DNA of 64,000 nucleotides from Polyangium mundeleinium. Its GTDB lineage: Bacteria; Myxococcota_A; Polyangia; Polyangiales; Polyangiaceae. The first letter of the stretch is position 1. The number at the start of each line of letters is the position of its first letter. A program made the position numbers and the translations under genes. Positions 45,566 to 54,963 of this stretch are shown one piece after another. A model generated the notes under the pieces. The model did not search any database. It worked only from the letters and a program-made list of their open reading frames with translations, and had not been told where the DNA came from. The stretch spans positions 3,341,001 through 3,405,000 of the forward strand of contig NZ_JAQNDO010000001.1 of assembly GCF_028369105.1 (NCBI RefSeq), written 5' to 3'.

Positions 45566-48500
45566 ATGAACCCGCTCGTCCCCGACTTCATCCTGTACCA
45601 GGACACGAGGGGGAGGACCGAAGGCAACTTCGCGGCGGCGGCGCTCTTCATCGACATCCCGGGCTTCACGAACCTGACGGAGAAGCTCTTCCCGCACGGC
45701 CGCGAGGGCGCCGAGATCCTCGCCGGCACGCTGCGCTTCTACTTCGACCCGCTCATCGGCGCGGTGCACGGGCTCGGCGGGATCATCGTCGGCTTCGCGG
45801 GCGACGCGTTCACGGCCGTCTTCCCGCACTCGACGGGGCGCAACGTCGCCGAGCACGCGCTCGCCGCGGCGCTCAAGATGCGGCAGTTCTTCTTGAACCG
45901 CGCCGTCCGCGCGACGCGCTTCGGCACGTTCCCCTTCTCGTACAAGGTCGGCCTCTCGTGGGGCGCCGTCGAGTGGGGCATCGTCCGCACCTCGCCCGAG
46001 CGCGCGTACTGCTACTTCCGCGGCCCTGCGATCGACAAGTGCGCCTCGATCGAGCACCACGCCGAGAAGGGCGACATCCTCATGGATCTCGCCTTCCAGC
46101 AGCGCATCGCGGGCCGCGCCGTCACGCCCATCGCCGAGGGCGTGCTCAAGCTCGCGGACACCTCCGATATGCCGCTGCCGCCCGTGCCGCGCGTCCGCCC
46201 GCAAGGCGAAGGCGCGCACTTCGTCCCGCCGGGCATCCGCGACATGCCGCCGCAGGGCGAGTTCCGCCACGTCACGAGCGTCTTCGTCTCGTTTGATCAG
46301 ATCCCGAGCTTCGAGGATCTGATCAAGCTCGTCGACGTCGAGGCGAGCCGTTACGGAGGCACGTTCACGGGCGTCGACTCGGGCGACAAGGGCATCAACT
46401 GCCTCATCCACTTCGGCGCGCCGATCACGCACGAGAACGACACCGAGCGCGCGCTCGACTTCGCGCTCGGCCTCCGCAAGAACGCGCCGAAGGGGATGCA
46501 GATCCGCGCCGGCATCACCCACGGCCTCCGGTACGCCGGCTTCAACGGCGGCACCGAGCGGCAGGAGTTCGCGTGCCTCGGCCCCGCGACGAACCTCGCG
46601 GCGCGCCTCATGATGAGCGCGCCGTGGAAGGAGCTCTGGTGCGACGGCGAGGTCTCCGGGCGCGCCCAGGGCACGCACCACTTCAAGCCCGCGGGCGATC
46701 ACCTCTTCAAGGGCTTCGAGCAGCCGATCAGCGTCTACGTCCTCGATCGCAAGCGCGTCGCCGTGCAGCGCGAGTTCCTCGCCCGCGGCCTCGTGGGGCG
46801 CGAGCAGGAGCTCAAGGACCTCACCACGCACCTCGGCCCGATCTTCGCCCGCGAGAACGCGGGCATCGTCTACGTCGACGGCGAGCCTGGCCTCGGCAAG
46901 AGCTTCCTCGTCGACACGTACCGCCGCAAGCTCGAGGACAACAAGAAAGAGCGCCCGCTCCTCTGGATCGACGCGCGTTGTGATCAGACGCTCCGGTCGA
47001 GCTTGAACCCCTTCGAGTACGCGCTGAAGGAGTACTTCGTTCAGTCGTCGGCGACGGGCCGCGAGGAGAAACACGTCAACTTCGACGACGTCCTCGATCT
47101 CTTGATCGACCGCCTCCCGGACAGCGAGGCTTCGCTCAAGCGCGAGCTCGAAAAGGCCCGCAGCGTCTTCGCCGCGATGATCGGCATCCGCTGGGACGGC
47201 TCGGTCTACGAGCGCATGGATCCCAAGCTCCGCTTCGCCGGCACGCTCGCCGCGCTCTCGCTCTGGCTCCGCGCCGAGAGCCTCCTCCAGCCCGTGATCT
47301 TCCACCTCGAAGACGCGCACTGGGCCGACGGCGACTCGCTCGAAGCGGTCAGCCACGTCGCGCAGGCCGTCAAGGATTGCCCCGTCGCGATCCTCTGCAC
47401 CTGCCGCAACAACGACGACGGCAGCCCCTTCCGCATCGAGCTCGACGAGAACGTCCCGCAGCACGCCGTCACGCTCGGCCCGCTCTCGCGCGAAAAACTG
47501 CGCGAGCTCGCCGAGGGCCTCATGGGCGGCCCCGTCTCCGAGGTGCTCGCCATGTTCCTGAGCGAAAACGCGAACGGCAATCCGTTCTTCGCGCAGGAGA
47601 TCATGACGTACTGGCTCGAGGCGAATCAGCTCGCGGGCAAGAAGAAGGAGAAGGAAGACACGGGCGTCTCGACGCCGAGCATTTTCCTCCTCCCGAATGA
47701 CGTCAACAGCCTGCTCATCGCGCGGCTCGATCGCCTCGAACCCAAGGTCAAGCGTGTCGTCCAGGCCGCCGCCACGCTCGGCCGCGAGTTCGATCTGCGC
47801 ATCCTCTCGCGCATGATGGACGACGACCCGCACCTGCCCGAGCTCGTCCGTGTCGGCGAGGAGCAGTGCATCTGGTCGCCGATGAGCAAGGGCCGCTACC
47901 GCTTCAGCAACGTGCTCTTGCGGAACGCGGCCTACGAGATGCAGTCCCGCGCGCGCTTGCAGGAGCTGCACCGCCGCGCGGCCGAGGCCATCGAGGTCGC
48001 GCACGAGGACGACCTCACGGGTCAGCTCACCGCGCTCGGGCGCCACTGGCAACGCGCCGGGCAACCCAAGCGCGCCCGCTGGTACTTCCTCGCCGGCGCG
48101 CGCAAGGCCGCCGAACGTTACGCCCACGGCGAGGCCAAGCGCCTCTACCGCGCCTACTTCAAGCTCACGACCGAGCCCACGCTGGAGAGCGTCGTCGTGC
48201 GCTACGAGTTCGGCCGCGACGTCCTCGAGCTCCAGGGCCGGCACGAGGAGGCCATGCAGGAGCACGTGCGTGTCCTCGACGAGGCGCAGAAGCTCGGCGA
48301 TCGCGCGTCCGAGGCGCTCGGCCTGCTCGGCCTCGGCCGCGTCAACTGGGCCACGGGGCGCATCGAGAGCGCGCGCGCCTTCTATGAGCAGGCGCTCACG
48401 ACGGCGCGCGAGGCGCAGAGCTTGTGGAACGAGGGGCTCGCGCTGAAGAGCCTCGCGGTCTTGCACAAGGAGCAAGGCCGGTTCGAGCTCGCGCGCACCT

Positions 48501-48661
48501 TCTTCGAGCAGGCCCTCGACATCGCGCGCAAGGTCGGAAATCGTCGGGACGAGGGCAAGATCCTGGGAGACCTCGCCAGCTTGCACCACCAGCAGGGCCA
48601 CGTGAACGAGGCCGTCGCGCTCCAGGAGCAGGCGCAGGCCATCGCCCGCGAGCTCGGCTGA
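45566..48661 (+). CDS. Soluble adenylyl cyclase-like protein (C1-C2 cyclase, P-loop NTPase, TPR)
   Basis: 1031 residues with the domain order of animal soluble adenylyl cyclase. C1 (about 22-200) has the metal-binding aspartates Asp30 (FIDIPGFT) and Asp80 (GFAGDAF), but its partner Asn/Arg motif is absent. C2 (about 230-400) lacks the first Asp (VFVSFDQ) but carries Asn343 and Arg347 (ATNLAAR). Together they can form one composite active site, as in sAC. A P-loop NTPase follows (GEPGLGKS at 439-446, then LEDAHWAD), then TPR-like helices (from about 900). It makes cAMP from ATP; bicarbonate response is inferred from the sAC likeness. The ATG at 45566 opens the conserved C1 domain. The SulP gene is 125 bases downstream. 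Confidence 0.88.
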   Translation: MNPLVPDFILYQDTRGRTEGNFAAAALFIDIPGFTNLTEKLFPHGREGAEILAGTLRFYFDPLIGAVHGLGGIIVGFAGDAFTAVFPHSTGRNVAEHALAAALKMRQFFLNRAVRATRFGTFPFSYKVGLSWGAVEWGIVRTSPERAYCYFRGPAIDKCASIEHHAEKGDILMDLAFQQRIAGRAVTPIAEGVLKLADTSDMPLPPVPRVRPQGEGAHFVPPGIRDMPPQGEFRHVTSVFVSFDQIPSFEDLIKLVDVEASRYGGTFTGVDSGDKGINCLIHFGAPITHENDTERALDFALGLRKNAPKGMQIRAGITHGLRYAGFNGGTERQEFACLGPATNLAARLMMSAPWKELWCDGEVSGRAQGTHHFKPAGDHLFKGFEQPISVYVLDRKRVAVQREFLARGLVGREQELKDLTTHLGPIFARENAGIVYVDGEPGLGKSFLVDTYRRKLEDNKKERPLLWIDARCDQTLRSSLNPFEYALKEYFVQSSATGREEKHVNFDDVLDLLIDRLPDSEASLKRELEKARSVFAAMIGIRWDGSVYERMDPKLRFAGTLAALSLWLRAESLLQPVIFHLEDAHWADGDSLEAVSHVAQAVKDCPVAILCTCRNNDDGSPFRIELDENVPQHAVTLGPLSREKLRELAEGLMGGPVSEVLAMFLSENANGNPFFAQEIMTYWLEANQLAGKKKEKEDTGVSTPSIFLLPNDVNSLLIARLDRLEPKVKRVVQAAATLGREFDLRILSRMMDDDPHLPELVRVGEEQCIWSPMSKGRYRFSNVLLRNAAYEMQSRARLQELHRRAAEAIEVAHEDDLTGQLTALGRHWQRAGQPKRARWYFLAGARKAAERYAHGEAKRLYRAYFKLTTEPTLESVVVRYEFGRDVLELQGRHEEAMQEHVRVLDEAQKLGDRASEALGLLGLGRVNWATGRIESARAFYEQALTTAREAQSLWNEGLALKSLAVLHKEQGRFELARTFFEQALDIARKVGNRRDEGKILGDLASLHHQQGHVNEAVALQEQAQAIARELG

Positions 48662-48786
48662 GTTCAAACGATCGCTGTCCCGACGCGGCGCCTGTGGGCT
48701 CGGGGGCGACCATGTGCGCTGCTCTTGCCAGGGGCGCCCCTGTTCGCCGAAGATGACGGCCCCTCGAGCTTCTCCCGACGACGACG

Positions 48787-51024
48787 ATGGAAGGGCAGCA
48801 GAGTCCGCCGATGCCTTCGACGCCCGCGCCCTCCCTCAGGCGTGGGCTCCGTGGATCGCGCGTCCTGTCCGGCCTCTTCGCGGGGGCCATGTCGGGCACC
48901 CTCGTCGCCACGTTCAGCATCACGCTCGCGGCGCTCATTTTCTCCGGCAATCTGACGAGATACCTGCCGGCGGGCATCGGCATGGCCCTCGCGGGATCGG
49001 CCATCATCGGCGCGATCGTCGCCCTTGGCAGCTCCTACCGCGCCGTCATCGCCGCGCCGCAGGAGAACACGGCCGTCGTCCTCGCCCTCGTCGCCTCGGC
49101 GATCGGCAGCCGCATCACGGCCAAGGGCGGCGATCCTTTCCCCACGATCGTCGCGGTCTGCTCGCTCTCGGCGCTCGTCACGGGGGGCCTCTTCCTCGTC
49201 CTCGGCGGCCTTCGCCTCGGCACCCTCGTCCGCTTCATCCCGTATCCTGTCGTCGGCGGGTTTCTCGCGGGCACGGGATGGCTCCTCTTCACGGGATCCA
49301 TCTCGGTCATGGTGGGCACCGAGTTCTCCCTCGCGTCCTTGCCGCTGCTGCTCCGCGCGGATGCGATCGTCAACTGGGTCCCGGGCCTCACGCTCGGGCT
49401 CTTCTTGACGATCCTGCTCCGGCGCTACCACCACTTCCTGCTCTTGCCGGGCCTGCTCGTCTTCGCCGTCGCCATGTTTTACGGCGTCCTGTACGCGGCG
49501 GGCGGCACGGTCGCCGAGGCCCTCGATCGCGGCATGCTCCTCGGCCCCTTCCCGAGCGGCGCCCTCTGGCCGCCGATGGCGCCGTCCGAGGCGCTGCGCA
49601 TCGACTGGGCCGAGATCGGCGCGAATGCGGGCAACCTCCTCGCGGTCACCATGCTCGCGACGATCTCGATCCTCCTCAACGCCTCGGGCCTGGAGATCGC
49701 GACCGAGCGCGAGATCGACCTCGATCGGGAGCTCCGCGCGACGGGCGTCGCGAACCTCGCGGCGGGCCTCGGCTTCGGCATGGTCGGGTACCTCTCGCTC
49801 AGCGAGTCGACCTTGAACCACAAGGCCGGCGCCGAGAGCCGCATCGCGGGCATCCTCTCCGCGGGCATCTGCGCCGCGGCCCTCTTCTTCGGCGCCTCGG
49901 TCTTCTCGTACTTCCCGAAGCCCGTCCTCGGCGGCTTGCTCGTCTTCCTCGGCGCGGGTTTCCTCCTCGAAACCCTCTACGACTCCTGGTTCCGCCTCCC
50001 GCGCGTCGAGTACGGCCTCGTCGTCATCATCCTCGTCGTCATCGCCTGGATCGGCTTCCTCCCGGGGATCGGCGTCGGCATCGTCGTCTCCTCCGTCCTC
50101 TTCGCGGTCAACTACAGCCGCATCGACGTCATCAAGCGCGCGGCGGTCGGCTCTGACGTCCGCAGCAACGTCGAGCGCAGCGCCGGGGACGAGCTCACGC
50201 TGGAGGAGCGCTGCAGGGAGCTCTACATCCTCCAGCTCCAGGGCTACATCTTCTTCGGCACCTCGTACTCGCTGCTCAAGCACGTGCACCACCGCATGCT
50301 CGGCGACGATCCCGCCACCACGCGGTACGTCTTGCTCGACTTCCGCCACGTCGACGGCATCGACTCTTCGGCGGTCCTCTCCTTCGTCCGCATGCGCAAG
50401 CTCGCAGGATCGAACGGCGTCACGCTCGTCCTCACCGACCTCCCGAGCGCCGTCCGCAACCAGCTCGAGCGGGGCGGGTTTGCGGATGGATCGAAGCGCG
50501 TCCGTTTCTTCCCCGACCTCGATCATGGCCTCGAGTGGTGCGAGAACGAGGTCTTGCGCGCTGCGCCGCCGAGCATGCTCCCGCCGACGAAGCTCGTCGA
50601 CGAGCTCGAAAGTGTCTTCCGCACCCGCGAGTTCGTCTCTGGCTTCCTCGAATACCTCGAACGCGTCGAAGCGCCCGCGGGCTACCAGATCTACCGCCAG
50701 GGCGACGTCTCCAAGGACCTTTACCTCATCGAGTCCGGCGAGCTCACGGCCTGGCTCGAGCTCGACGGCGGCAAGACCAAGCGCCTGCGCACGATGGGAC
50801 CGGGCACCGTCGTCGGCGAGTCGGGCCTCTACCTCGGCACGCGCCGCTCGGCCACGGTCGTCACCCTCCGCCCCACGGTCCTCTATCGCCTCTCGCTCGG
50901 CGCACTCGAGCGCATGACGCGCGAAGCGCCGCACCTCGCGGCTTCGTTCCACCAGTTCGTCGCTTGCCTGCTCGCCGAGCGGATGGTCCTCGCGACGGGC
51001 GCATCGAAGACCCTCTTCAATTGA
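48787..51024 (+). CDS. SLC26/SulP anion transporter with STAS and cyclic-nucleotide-binding domains
   Basis: 745 residues. About 10-12 transmembrane helices (residues 30-450) of the SulP/SLC26 family with the conserved LSESTLNHKAGAESR segment; then a STAS domain (about 475-590: YILQLQGYIFFGTS, LLDFRHVDGIDSSA); then a cNMP-binding domain (about 620-735) with IYRQGDVSKDLYLI and the phosphate-binding cassette GESGLYLGTRRSATVV, keeping the Glu and Arg that contact cyclic nucleotides. It likely transports sulfate, bicarbonate or another anion under cAMP control. Its position after a sAC-like cyclase supports that link. The vWA gene starts 19 bases after its stop. Confidence 0.9.
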   Translation: MEGQQSPPMPSTPAPSLRRGLRGSRVLSGLFAGAMSGTLVATFSITLAALIFSGNLTRYLPAGIGMALAGSAIIGAIVALGSSYRAVIAAPQENTAVVLALVASAIGSRITAKGGDPFPTIVAVCSLSALVTGGLFLVLGGLRLGTLVRFIPYPVVGGFLAGTGWLLFTGSISVMVGTEFSLASLPLLLRADAIVNWVPGLTLGLFLTILLRRYHHFLLLPGLLVFAVAMFYGVLYAAGGTVAEALDRGMLLGPFPSGALWPPMAPSEALRIDWAEIGANAGNLLAVTMLATISILLNASGLEIATEREIDLDRELRATGVANLAAGLGFGMVGYLSLSESTLNHKAGAESRIAGILSAGICAAALFFGASVFSYFPKPVLGGLLVFLGAGFLLETLYDSWFRLPRVEYGLVVIILVVIAWIGFLPGIGVGIVVSSVLFAVNYSRIDVIKRAAVGSDVRSNVERSAGDELTLEERCRELYILQLQGYIFFGTSYSLLKHVHHRMLGDDPATTRYVLLDFRHVDGIDSSAVLSFVRMRKLAGSNGVTLVLTDLPSAVRNQLERGGFADGSKRVRFFPDLDHGLEWCENEVLRAAPPSMLPPTKLVDELESVFRTREFVSGFLEYLERVEAPAGYQIYRQGDVSKDLYLIESGELTAWLELDGGKTKRLRTMGPGTVVGESGLYLGTRRSATVVTLRPTVLYRLSLGALERMTREAPHLAASFHQFVACLLAERMVLATGASKTLFN

Positions 51025-51043
51025 GGCGAAAGCCCCGGGCGCC

Positions 51044-53164
51044 ATGAACATCCTCCCGAGGCTCCTCTGCACTGCGACGATGGCCGGGGCGCTCCTCGCG
51101 CCGCGCCTCGCGTCGGCCGACGGCGCGCTCCGTACGGTCCTCGTCATCGACGCCTCCTCGTCGATGCGCGGCACCGATCCCAAGGAGCTCCGCAAGGTCG
51201 CGGCCGAGCTCTTCGTCGACCTCACGCGCAGCGGCGACGAGCTCGCGGTCGTTGGCTTCGACGGCGCCGCGCGCGACGCCATGGCCTCCCTCGTCGTCGT
51301 GCGGACCCCCGACGATCGCGCGCAGAGCAAGCGCGCCGTCCGCGCCGTCGGCAACGACGGCAACTGGACCGATTTCACCGCCGGCCTCGAAGGCGCGCGC
51401 CGCCTCCTCGAAGCCAAACCTCGCGCCCCCGGCGACCAGGACCTCATCGTCTTCCTCACGGACGGCCGTTGTGATCCCGACCCGCAAGGCCCGCTCGCAG
51501 AGACCACGCGCGCGTCCGGCGGCAAGGCCCGCGTCGAACAAGTTTGTCAGGCCAAGGTGCTCGACGACCTCGTCCCTTCCCTCGGGAAAACCCGCATCTA
51601 CGCCGTCGGGTTGTCCAAGAGCGCCCCCCGCGCCTTCCTCGACGACCTCGGCCGCCGCACGGGGGGCATCGGCGTCGCCACGGACCGCCCCGACGAGCTC
51701 CCGCGCCTCTTCGCCGACATCTACGCCCGCCTCTTTGGCAGCCGCCTCTCCGAGGGCGCGTCTGCGCCTTCGATCTCCATCCCGATCGACGAAGGCGCGA
51801 GCTCGCTCGACCTCGTCCTCGTCGGCCCCCCGAAGCTTGGCATGCGCCTCTTCGACCCGAAGGGCGCGGAGGTCTCCACCACGGGCGATCGTCCCGGCGT
51901 GTATTTCTCGGACAACCCTGCGTACCGCCTCCTGCGCCTCGACGCCCCCGAGCCCGGCGCCTATCGCCTCGACGTCTCCGGCGGCGGCACCGGGGGCCGG
52001 TATGCGGTCCTGCAGAACCTCGATTTGCACCTCACGTTCCCGGGATTGCCCGAAGTTTTCGAAATTGGCAAAAGCGCCACCCTGAAACTCCGCCTCGCGA
52101 CCCCGGGCGGCAAAGCCCCCTCGAAAACCTTCCTCGACCGCCACGCGTTTTCCCTCGCGTCCGTGGAAGGCGTGAATGCCTGCGACGACGCGGCCCTCGC
52201 CTCGGCCGCTCCCGTGCCTCTCCGCCCGCTCCCGGACGGCTCGTTCGAGGCCACGATCACGCCCTCGAAAAAAGGCGCCTTGTGCCTCCTCGGCCGCATG
52301 AGCCCGGGCGAGTCGGGCGTCCTCACGCGTGAGGCCCAGAGCGCTGCGCTCCGCGTCATTCCCCCGATTCACCTGAAAGCCGCCGTCGCCACCCCGTTTG
52401 GCGTGGTCAAACAGGACGGTCGCGCCGTCGCCATCATCTCCCTCGAAGGCAGCGATGTCGGCGAGCTCATCTTCGCCGACATCGAGCACGAGCACCTCGA
52501 GAACGAGGGCAACCGCGAGGGTATGTCGCTTTCGCATCGCGACCTCGAGATTGGCCCTGCCACGAAGAAAGAATTCGGCATCAACCTCGCCGTCGGCCGC
52601 GACGCGCCGCCGGGCCCGCGTGAGGTCACGCTCCGCCTCGTCCCGAAGAAGCCCGTCGGCTTCGAGGATCGCGCGGTCACCGTCCGCGTCCCGGTGACGA
52701 TCGTCCCGCTCACCTTCTGGGAGCGCCACGGCCGCAACATCCAGCTCTTTCTCGTCGCCTTCTTCACCTTCTTCCTCGTCATCGGCCTCATGCTCCCGGC
52801 GCGGTTCCGGCGCACGGCGATCCTCCATTACGAAGATCGCCGCGACCCCGATCTCCCGCGCCAGGCCAAGTTCCCACTCGGGGCGAAGGCGCGCGCGGGC
52901 CTTTATCGATCGGCGCGCGTCACCATCGGCCCGATGGGCCCCATGCCGCGCGGCGGCGTCGTCGAGCTCCGCGCGGGCCCCGGCGGCGCCGTCCTCGCTC
53001 GCCCTGTCGCGGGCAAACGCGCGACGGAGCTCCCGCGCGAGGACGATTTCGGCGCGGGCGAGCCCCGCGAGCCGCGGCTCGTGAATGGCTGGTTCCGCGT
53101 CTCGCCGGGCGTGAAATACGCGATCGAAGGGACGGGGCTCGTCTTCTGGTGGAGTCCGCGCTGA
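51044..53164 (+). CDS. Exported vWA-domain protein with C-terminal membrane anchor
   Basis: 706 residues. Signal peptide (cleavage near ASA, residue 25), then a von Willebrand A domain with the MIDAS motif DASSS at about 36-40 and a conserved LTDGRCDPD, a large beta-rich region (about 240-560), and a transmembrane helix near 563-590 (IQLFLVAFFTFFLVIGLML) followed by a cytoplasmic tail of about 115 residues. It should act as a metal-dependent protein-binding module at the periplasmic face. It may belong with the transporter upstream or with the tubulin-like cluster 2 kb downstream; vWA proteins accompany tubulin-like genes elsewhere. Confidence 0.85.
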   Translation: MNILPRLLCTATMAGALLAPRLASADGALRTVLVIDASSSMRGTDPKELRKVAAELFVDLTRSGDELAVVGFDGAARDAMASLVVVRTPDDRAQSKRAVRAVGNDGNWTDFTAGLEGARRLLEAKPRAPGDQDLIVFLTDGRCDPDPQGPLAETTRASGGKARVEQVCQAKVLDDLVPSLGKTRIYAVGLSKSAPRAFLDDLGRRTGGIGVATDRPDELPRLFADIYARLFGSRLSEGASAPSISIPIDEGASSLDLVLVGPPKLGMRLFDPKGAEVSTTGDRPGVYFSDNPAYRLLRLDAPEPGAYRLDVSGGGTGGRYAVLQNLDLHLTFPGLPEVFEIGKSATLKLRLATPGGKAPSKTFLDRHAFSLASVEGVNACDDAALASAAPVPLRPLPDGSFEATITPSKKGALCLLGRMSPGESGVLTREAQSAALRVIPPIHLKAAVATPFGVVKQDGRAVAIISLEGSDVGELIFADIEHEHLENEGNREGMSLSHRDLEIGPATKKEFGINLAVGRDAPPGPREVTLRLVPKKPVGFEDRAVTVRVPVTIVPLTFWERHGRNIQLFLVAFFTFFLVIGLMLPARFRRTAILHYEDRRDPDLPRQAKFPLGAKARAGLYRSARVTIGPMGPMPRGGVVELRAGPGGAVLARPVAGKRATELPREDDFGAGEPREPRLVNGWFRVSPGVKYAIEGTGLVFWWSPR

Positions 53165-53184
53165 GCTTCAGGAGGTCTCACGAT

Positions 53185-53667
53185 ATGAACCGAAGGGTCT
53201 TGGCTGGCTTGTTTCTCCTTTCGATGACCGCCGTGGCATGCGGCTCGGAGGGCGGCGGAAGTGGCGGCAGTGGAAGCGGCGGGAGCGGCGGGAGCGGCGG
53301 TGACGGCGGGAGCGGCGGTGACGGCGGGAGCGGCGGCGCGGATCCCTTCGCCCAATGCGAGGGCCGGCCCTACACCGCGACGGTCGTAGCTCCCACGGAC
53401 GGCGCCACGGACGTCCCCGTCGACGTCAAGATGCGAATCGCGTACTCGGACGGGATCCCCGATCGGTTCGAGCGGGTGACGGGGCCTGGAGACATGTTCG
53501 TCGCGTCGAAGGACTTTGGCTCCGATGCCATGGGGGATTACACGATCTACGAGCTCTCCCCGGCGACCCAGTATACGTTGACGGCGGGGTGGTTCTGCGT
53601 GATCGGCGGCGGCGCGAACCAGAAGGAGTACGTGCTCGCCACCTCGACGTTCACCACCGCGCCCTGA
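53185..53667 (+). CDS. Gly-rich lipoprotein with Ig-like domain
   Basis: 160 residues: signal peptide with lipobox AVACG, a GGSGG-type linker of about 40 residues, then an Ig-like beta domain (ATVVAPTDGATDVPVDVKMRIAYSDG) of the kind seen in bacterial surface proteins. ATG at 53185 with GGAGGT 8 bases upstream. It follows the vWA gene by 20 bases and closes this gene series before a terminator. Confidence 0.8.
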   Translation: MNRRVLAGLFLLSMTAVACGSEGGGSGGSGSGGSGGSGGDGGSGGDGGSGGADPFAQCEGRPYTATVVAPTDGATDVPVDVKMRIAYSDGIPDRFERVTGPGDMFVASKDFGSDAMGDYTIYELSPATQYTLTAGWFCVIGGGANQKEYVLATSTFTTAP

Positions 53668-53741
53668 GCGCGGAAAACGGCGCCCCGACCCGCCCGGCGG
53701 CGATCCTGAAAGCTCGAACCGGCGGACGACCTGTCCTCGCC

Positions 53742-53764
53742 GAAAAAACGGCTCCGTTTTTTGT
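53742..53764. terminator. Bidirectional terminator-like hairpin
   Basis: AAAAAACG / CGTTTTTT (or nine bases with a two-base loop) forms a stem whose own arms supply the A- and T-runs on either strand. It is placed between the Ig-like lipoprotein and a gene-poor stretch. Confidence 0.7.
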
Positions 53765-54336
53765 CGCCGGACCCATCCCTTTCGAAAAACGGGAGCCGCA
53801 CCGGCCACACGCTCCTTCCTCTCCAGGCCGCGCCTCGCCTCGGCGGGCCACGGACCGGTCGAGCGCCCGTTCGTGTCGTCGTTTTTTGGAAACGACCCTC
53901 CCGCGGCGGACCGAGGGGAGGCGCGTCCGCGCGAAGAAGCGTCGCTCGGCGACGGGGGGAGGCGTTTGTTCGGGAGGAAGGGTCCTCGGCGGGATCGGAC
54001 GTCCGGCGAGCGCCGGAGGGTGCGTCGAGAGCCTTATGTTTCCCCGGTTCCGCCGCTGCCGTTGCCTTTGGCCGGCGCTCGCGTCGGGGATGATCTCGCC
54101 ATGGCGCGCCTTCCAGAGCGCGTCGTAGAGCGTGTCGGCCTGCTCTTCTTCGGGGGGTGATCGGGGGGCTGCCTCGTCCTCGCGGCGGGTCTCTCGCCAC
54201 GGGACGACCGTTCGAGTTCGGCGAGGAGGGGCACGACCACGATCGTCACGACCTCCCCGAGCGGCCCCCGCTCCGGCATCACCTGCCCGTTCGCCGACGC
54301 GTTCACGACGGCGCCACGCGCGCCGCCGGAAGATTA
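53765..54336. other. Gene-poor stretch with a possible decayed gene
   Basis: About 570 bases without an intact gene. Only the minus-strand remnant at 54070..54306 shows coding-like codon use; the rest shows no RNA gene, repeat or promoter I can support. Confidence 0.5.
54070..54306 (-). pseudogene. Frameshifted gene remnant
   Basis: On the minus strand one frame reads NASANGQVMPERGPLGEVVT and continues IVVVPLLAELERSS (54306 to about 54205), then coding-like codon use moves to another frame reading EEEQADTLYDALWKARHGE (about 54165-54075). Both parts have strong G/C in third positions. This fits a gene broken by a frameshift. No family recognised. Confidence 0.4.
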
Positions 54337-54384
54337 CCGCTTTCCACGCGCCTCTGGTACGCTCTGCGCCCCCCGCTTTCGGGG
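54337..54384 (+). promoter_or_regulatory. Conserved leader element, copy A
   Basis: CCGCTTTCCACG and CTCTGGTACGCTCTGCGCCC are shared exactly with copy B upstream of the tubulin-like gene. Here the element ends in a hairpin (GCGCCCC...GGGGCGC). It lies 61 bases before the TerB-like start. Probably a shared promoter or regulator site. Confidence 0.6.
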
Positions 54385-54444
54385 CGCCTGGGCAGCGGCA
54401 CAGAATCATCGCATCCAACGACGATGATAACATCGAGGTGAAAT

Positions 54445-54963
54445 ATGACGACGAATCGAGAGCTTGGTTTTTTGTGGTCGCTCAAGCAGAAGTGCAATGT
54501 CGACAAATTGCCGACGCTCGAGGCGTTCGATGGCTATCTGAAGGCGATTCTCACATGCGCCAACGGAGACGGCAACCTGACGCCCGCTGAAAGAGAGTGG
54601 GTGCTCGGGCATGGGTCTGCGCTGGGCGCGCTCGACTCGTTGCTGGACGAGCTCAAGACCTACAAGGCCGACGAAGACATCGAGAAGCTGCTCGCCCGGA
54701 GCCCGCAGGCGGATGCTTCACGGCGCGTCCTCATTTACGACGCGATTCGAGCTTGCAGCGCCGATGGAGAATACAACGACCGGGAGAGGGCCACTGTGCG
54801 CAAGATGGGCACGAAGCTCGGGATCTCCGAGGATCTGATCCGCCAAATCGAAGAAATCGCCCTCGAAGAAGCCCGGCTGTGGGAGCGACGGGTGAAGCTC
54901 GTGTATCCGGCGGGGACGCCTCCGTCGTTGCGCGCGGACACCTCCTCGTCAGACCCGGCGTGA
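54445..54963 (+). CDS. TerB-like protein
   Basis: 172 residues, cytoplasmic, helical. Two TerB-type segments with the acidic DGNLTPAEREWV and SADGEYNDRERATVRKM motifs, the latter the classic metal-binding signature of the TerB family. TerB domains occur with vWA proteins and ATPases in envelope-stress and conflict systems. ATG is preceded by GAGGTG 5 bases upstream. It shares a leader element with the tubulin-like operon 250 bases downstream and may be co-regulated with it. Confidence 0.8.
   Translation: MTTNRELGFLWSLKQKCNVDKLPTLEAFDGYLKAILTCANGDGNLTPAEREWVLGHGSALGALDSLLDELKTYKADEDIEKLLARSPQADASRRVLIYDAIRACSADGEYNDRERATVRKMGTKLGISEDLIRQIEEIALEEARLWERRVKLVYPAGTPPSLRADTSSSDPA

Noticed and set aside
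45176-48667. Minus-strand frame of about 1360 codons joined to the tail-anchored protein
   Set aside because: Only the part from 45175 down is supported; the rest is antisense to the cyclase gene with no domain signal.
51044-53164. vWA protein as the missing partner of the MoxR-DUF5682 pair
   Set aside because: It is exported and membrane-anchored and lies 45 kb away; partners of MoxR-DUF5682 are cytoplasmic and adjacent.
54352-54371. Sigma-54 promoter in TGGTACG-N4-GCGCC of the leader element
   Set aside because: GG and GC spacing fits, but the TTGC part of the consensus does not. Kept only as an unassigned conserved element.
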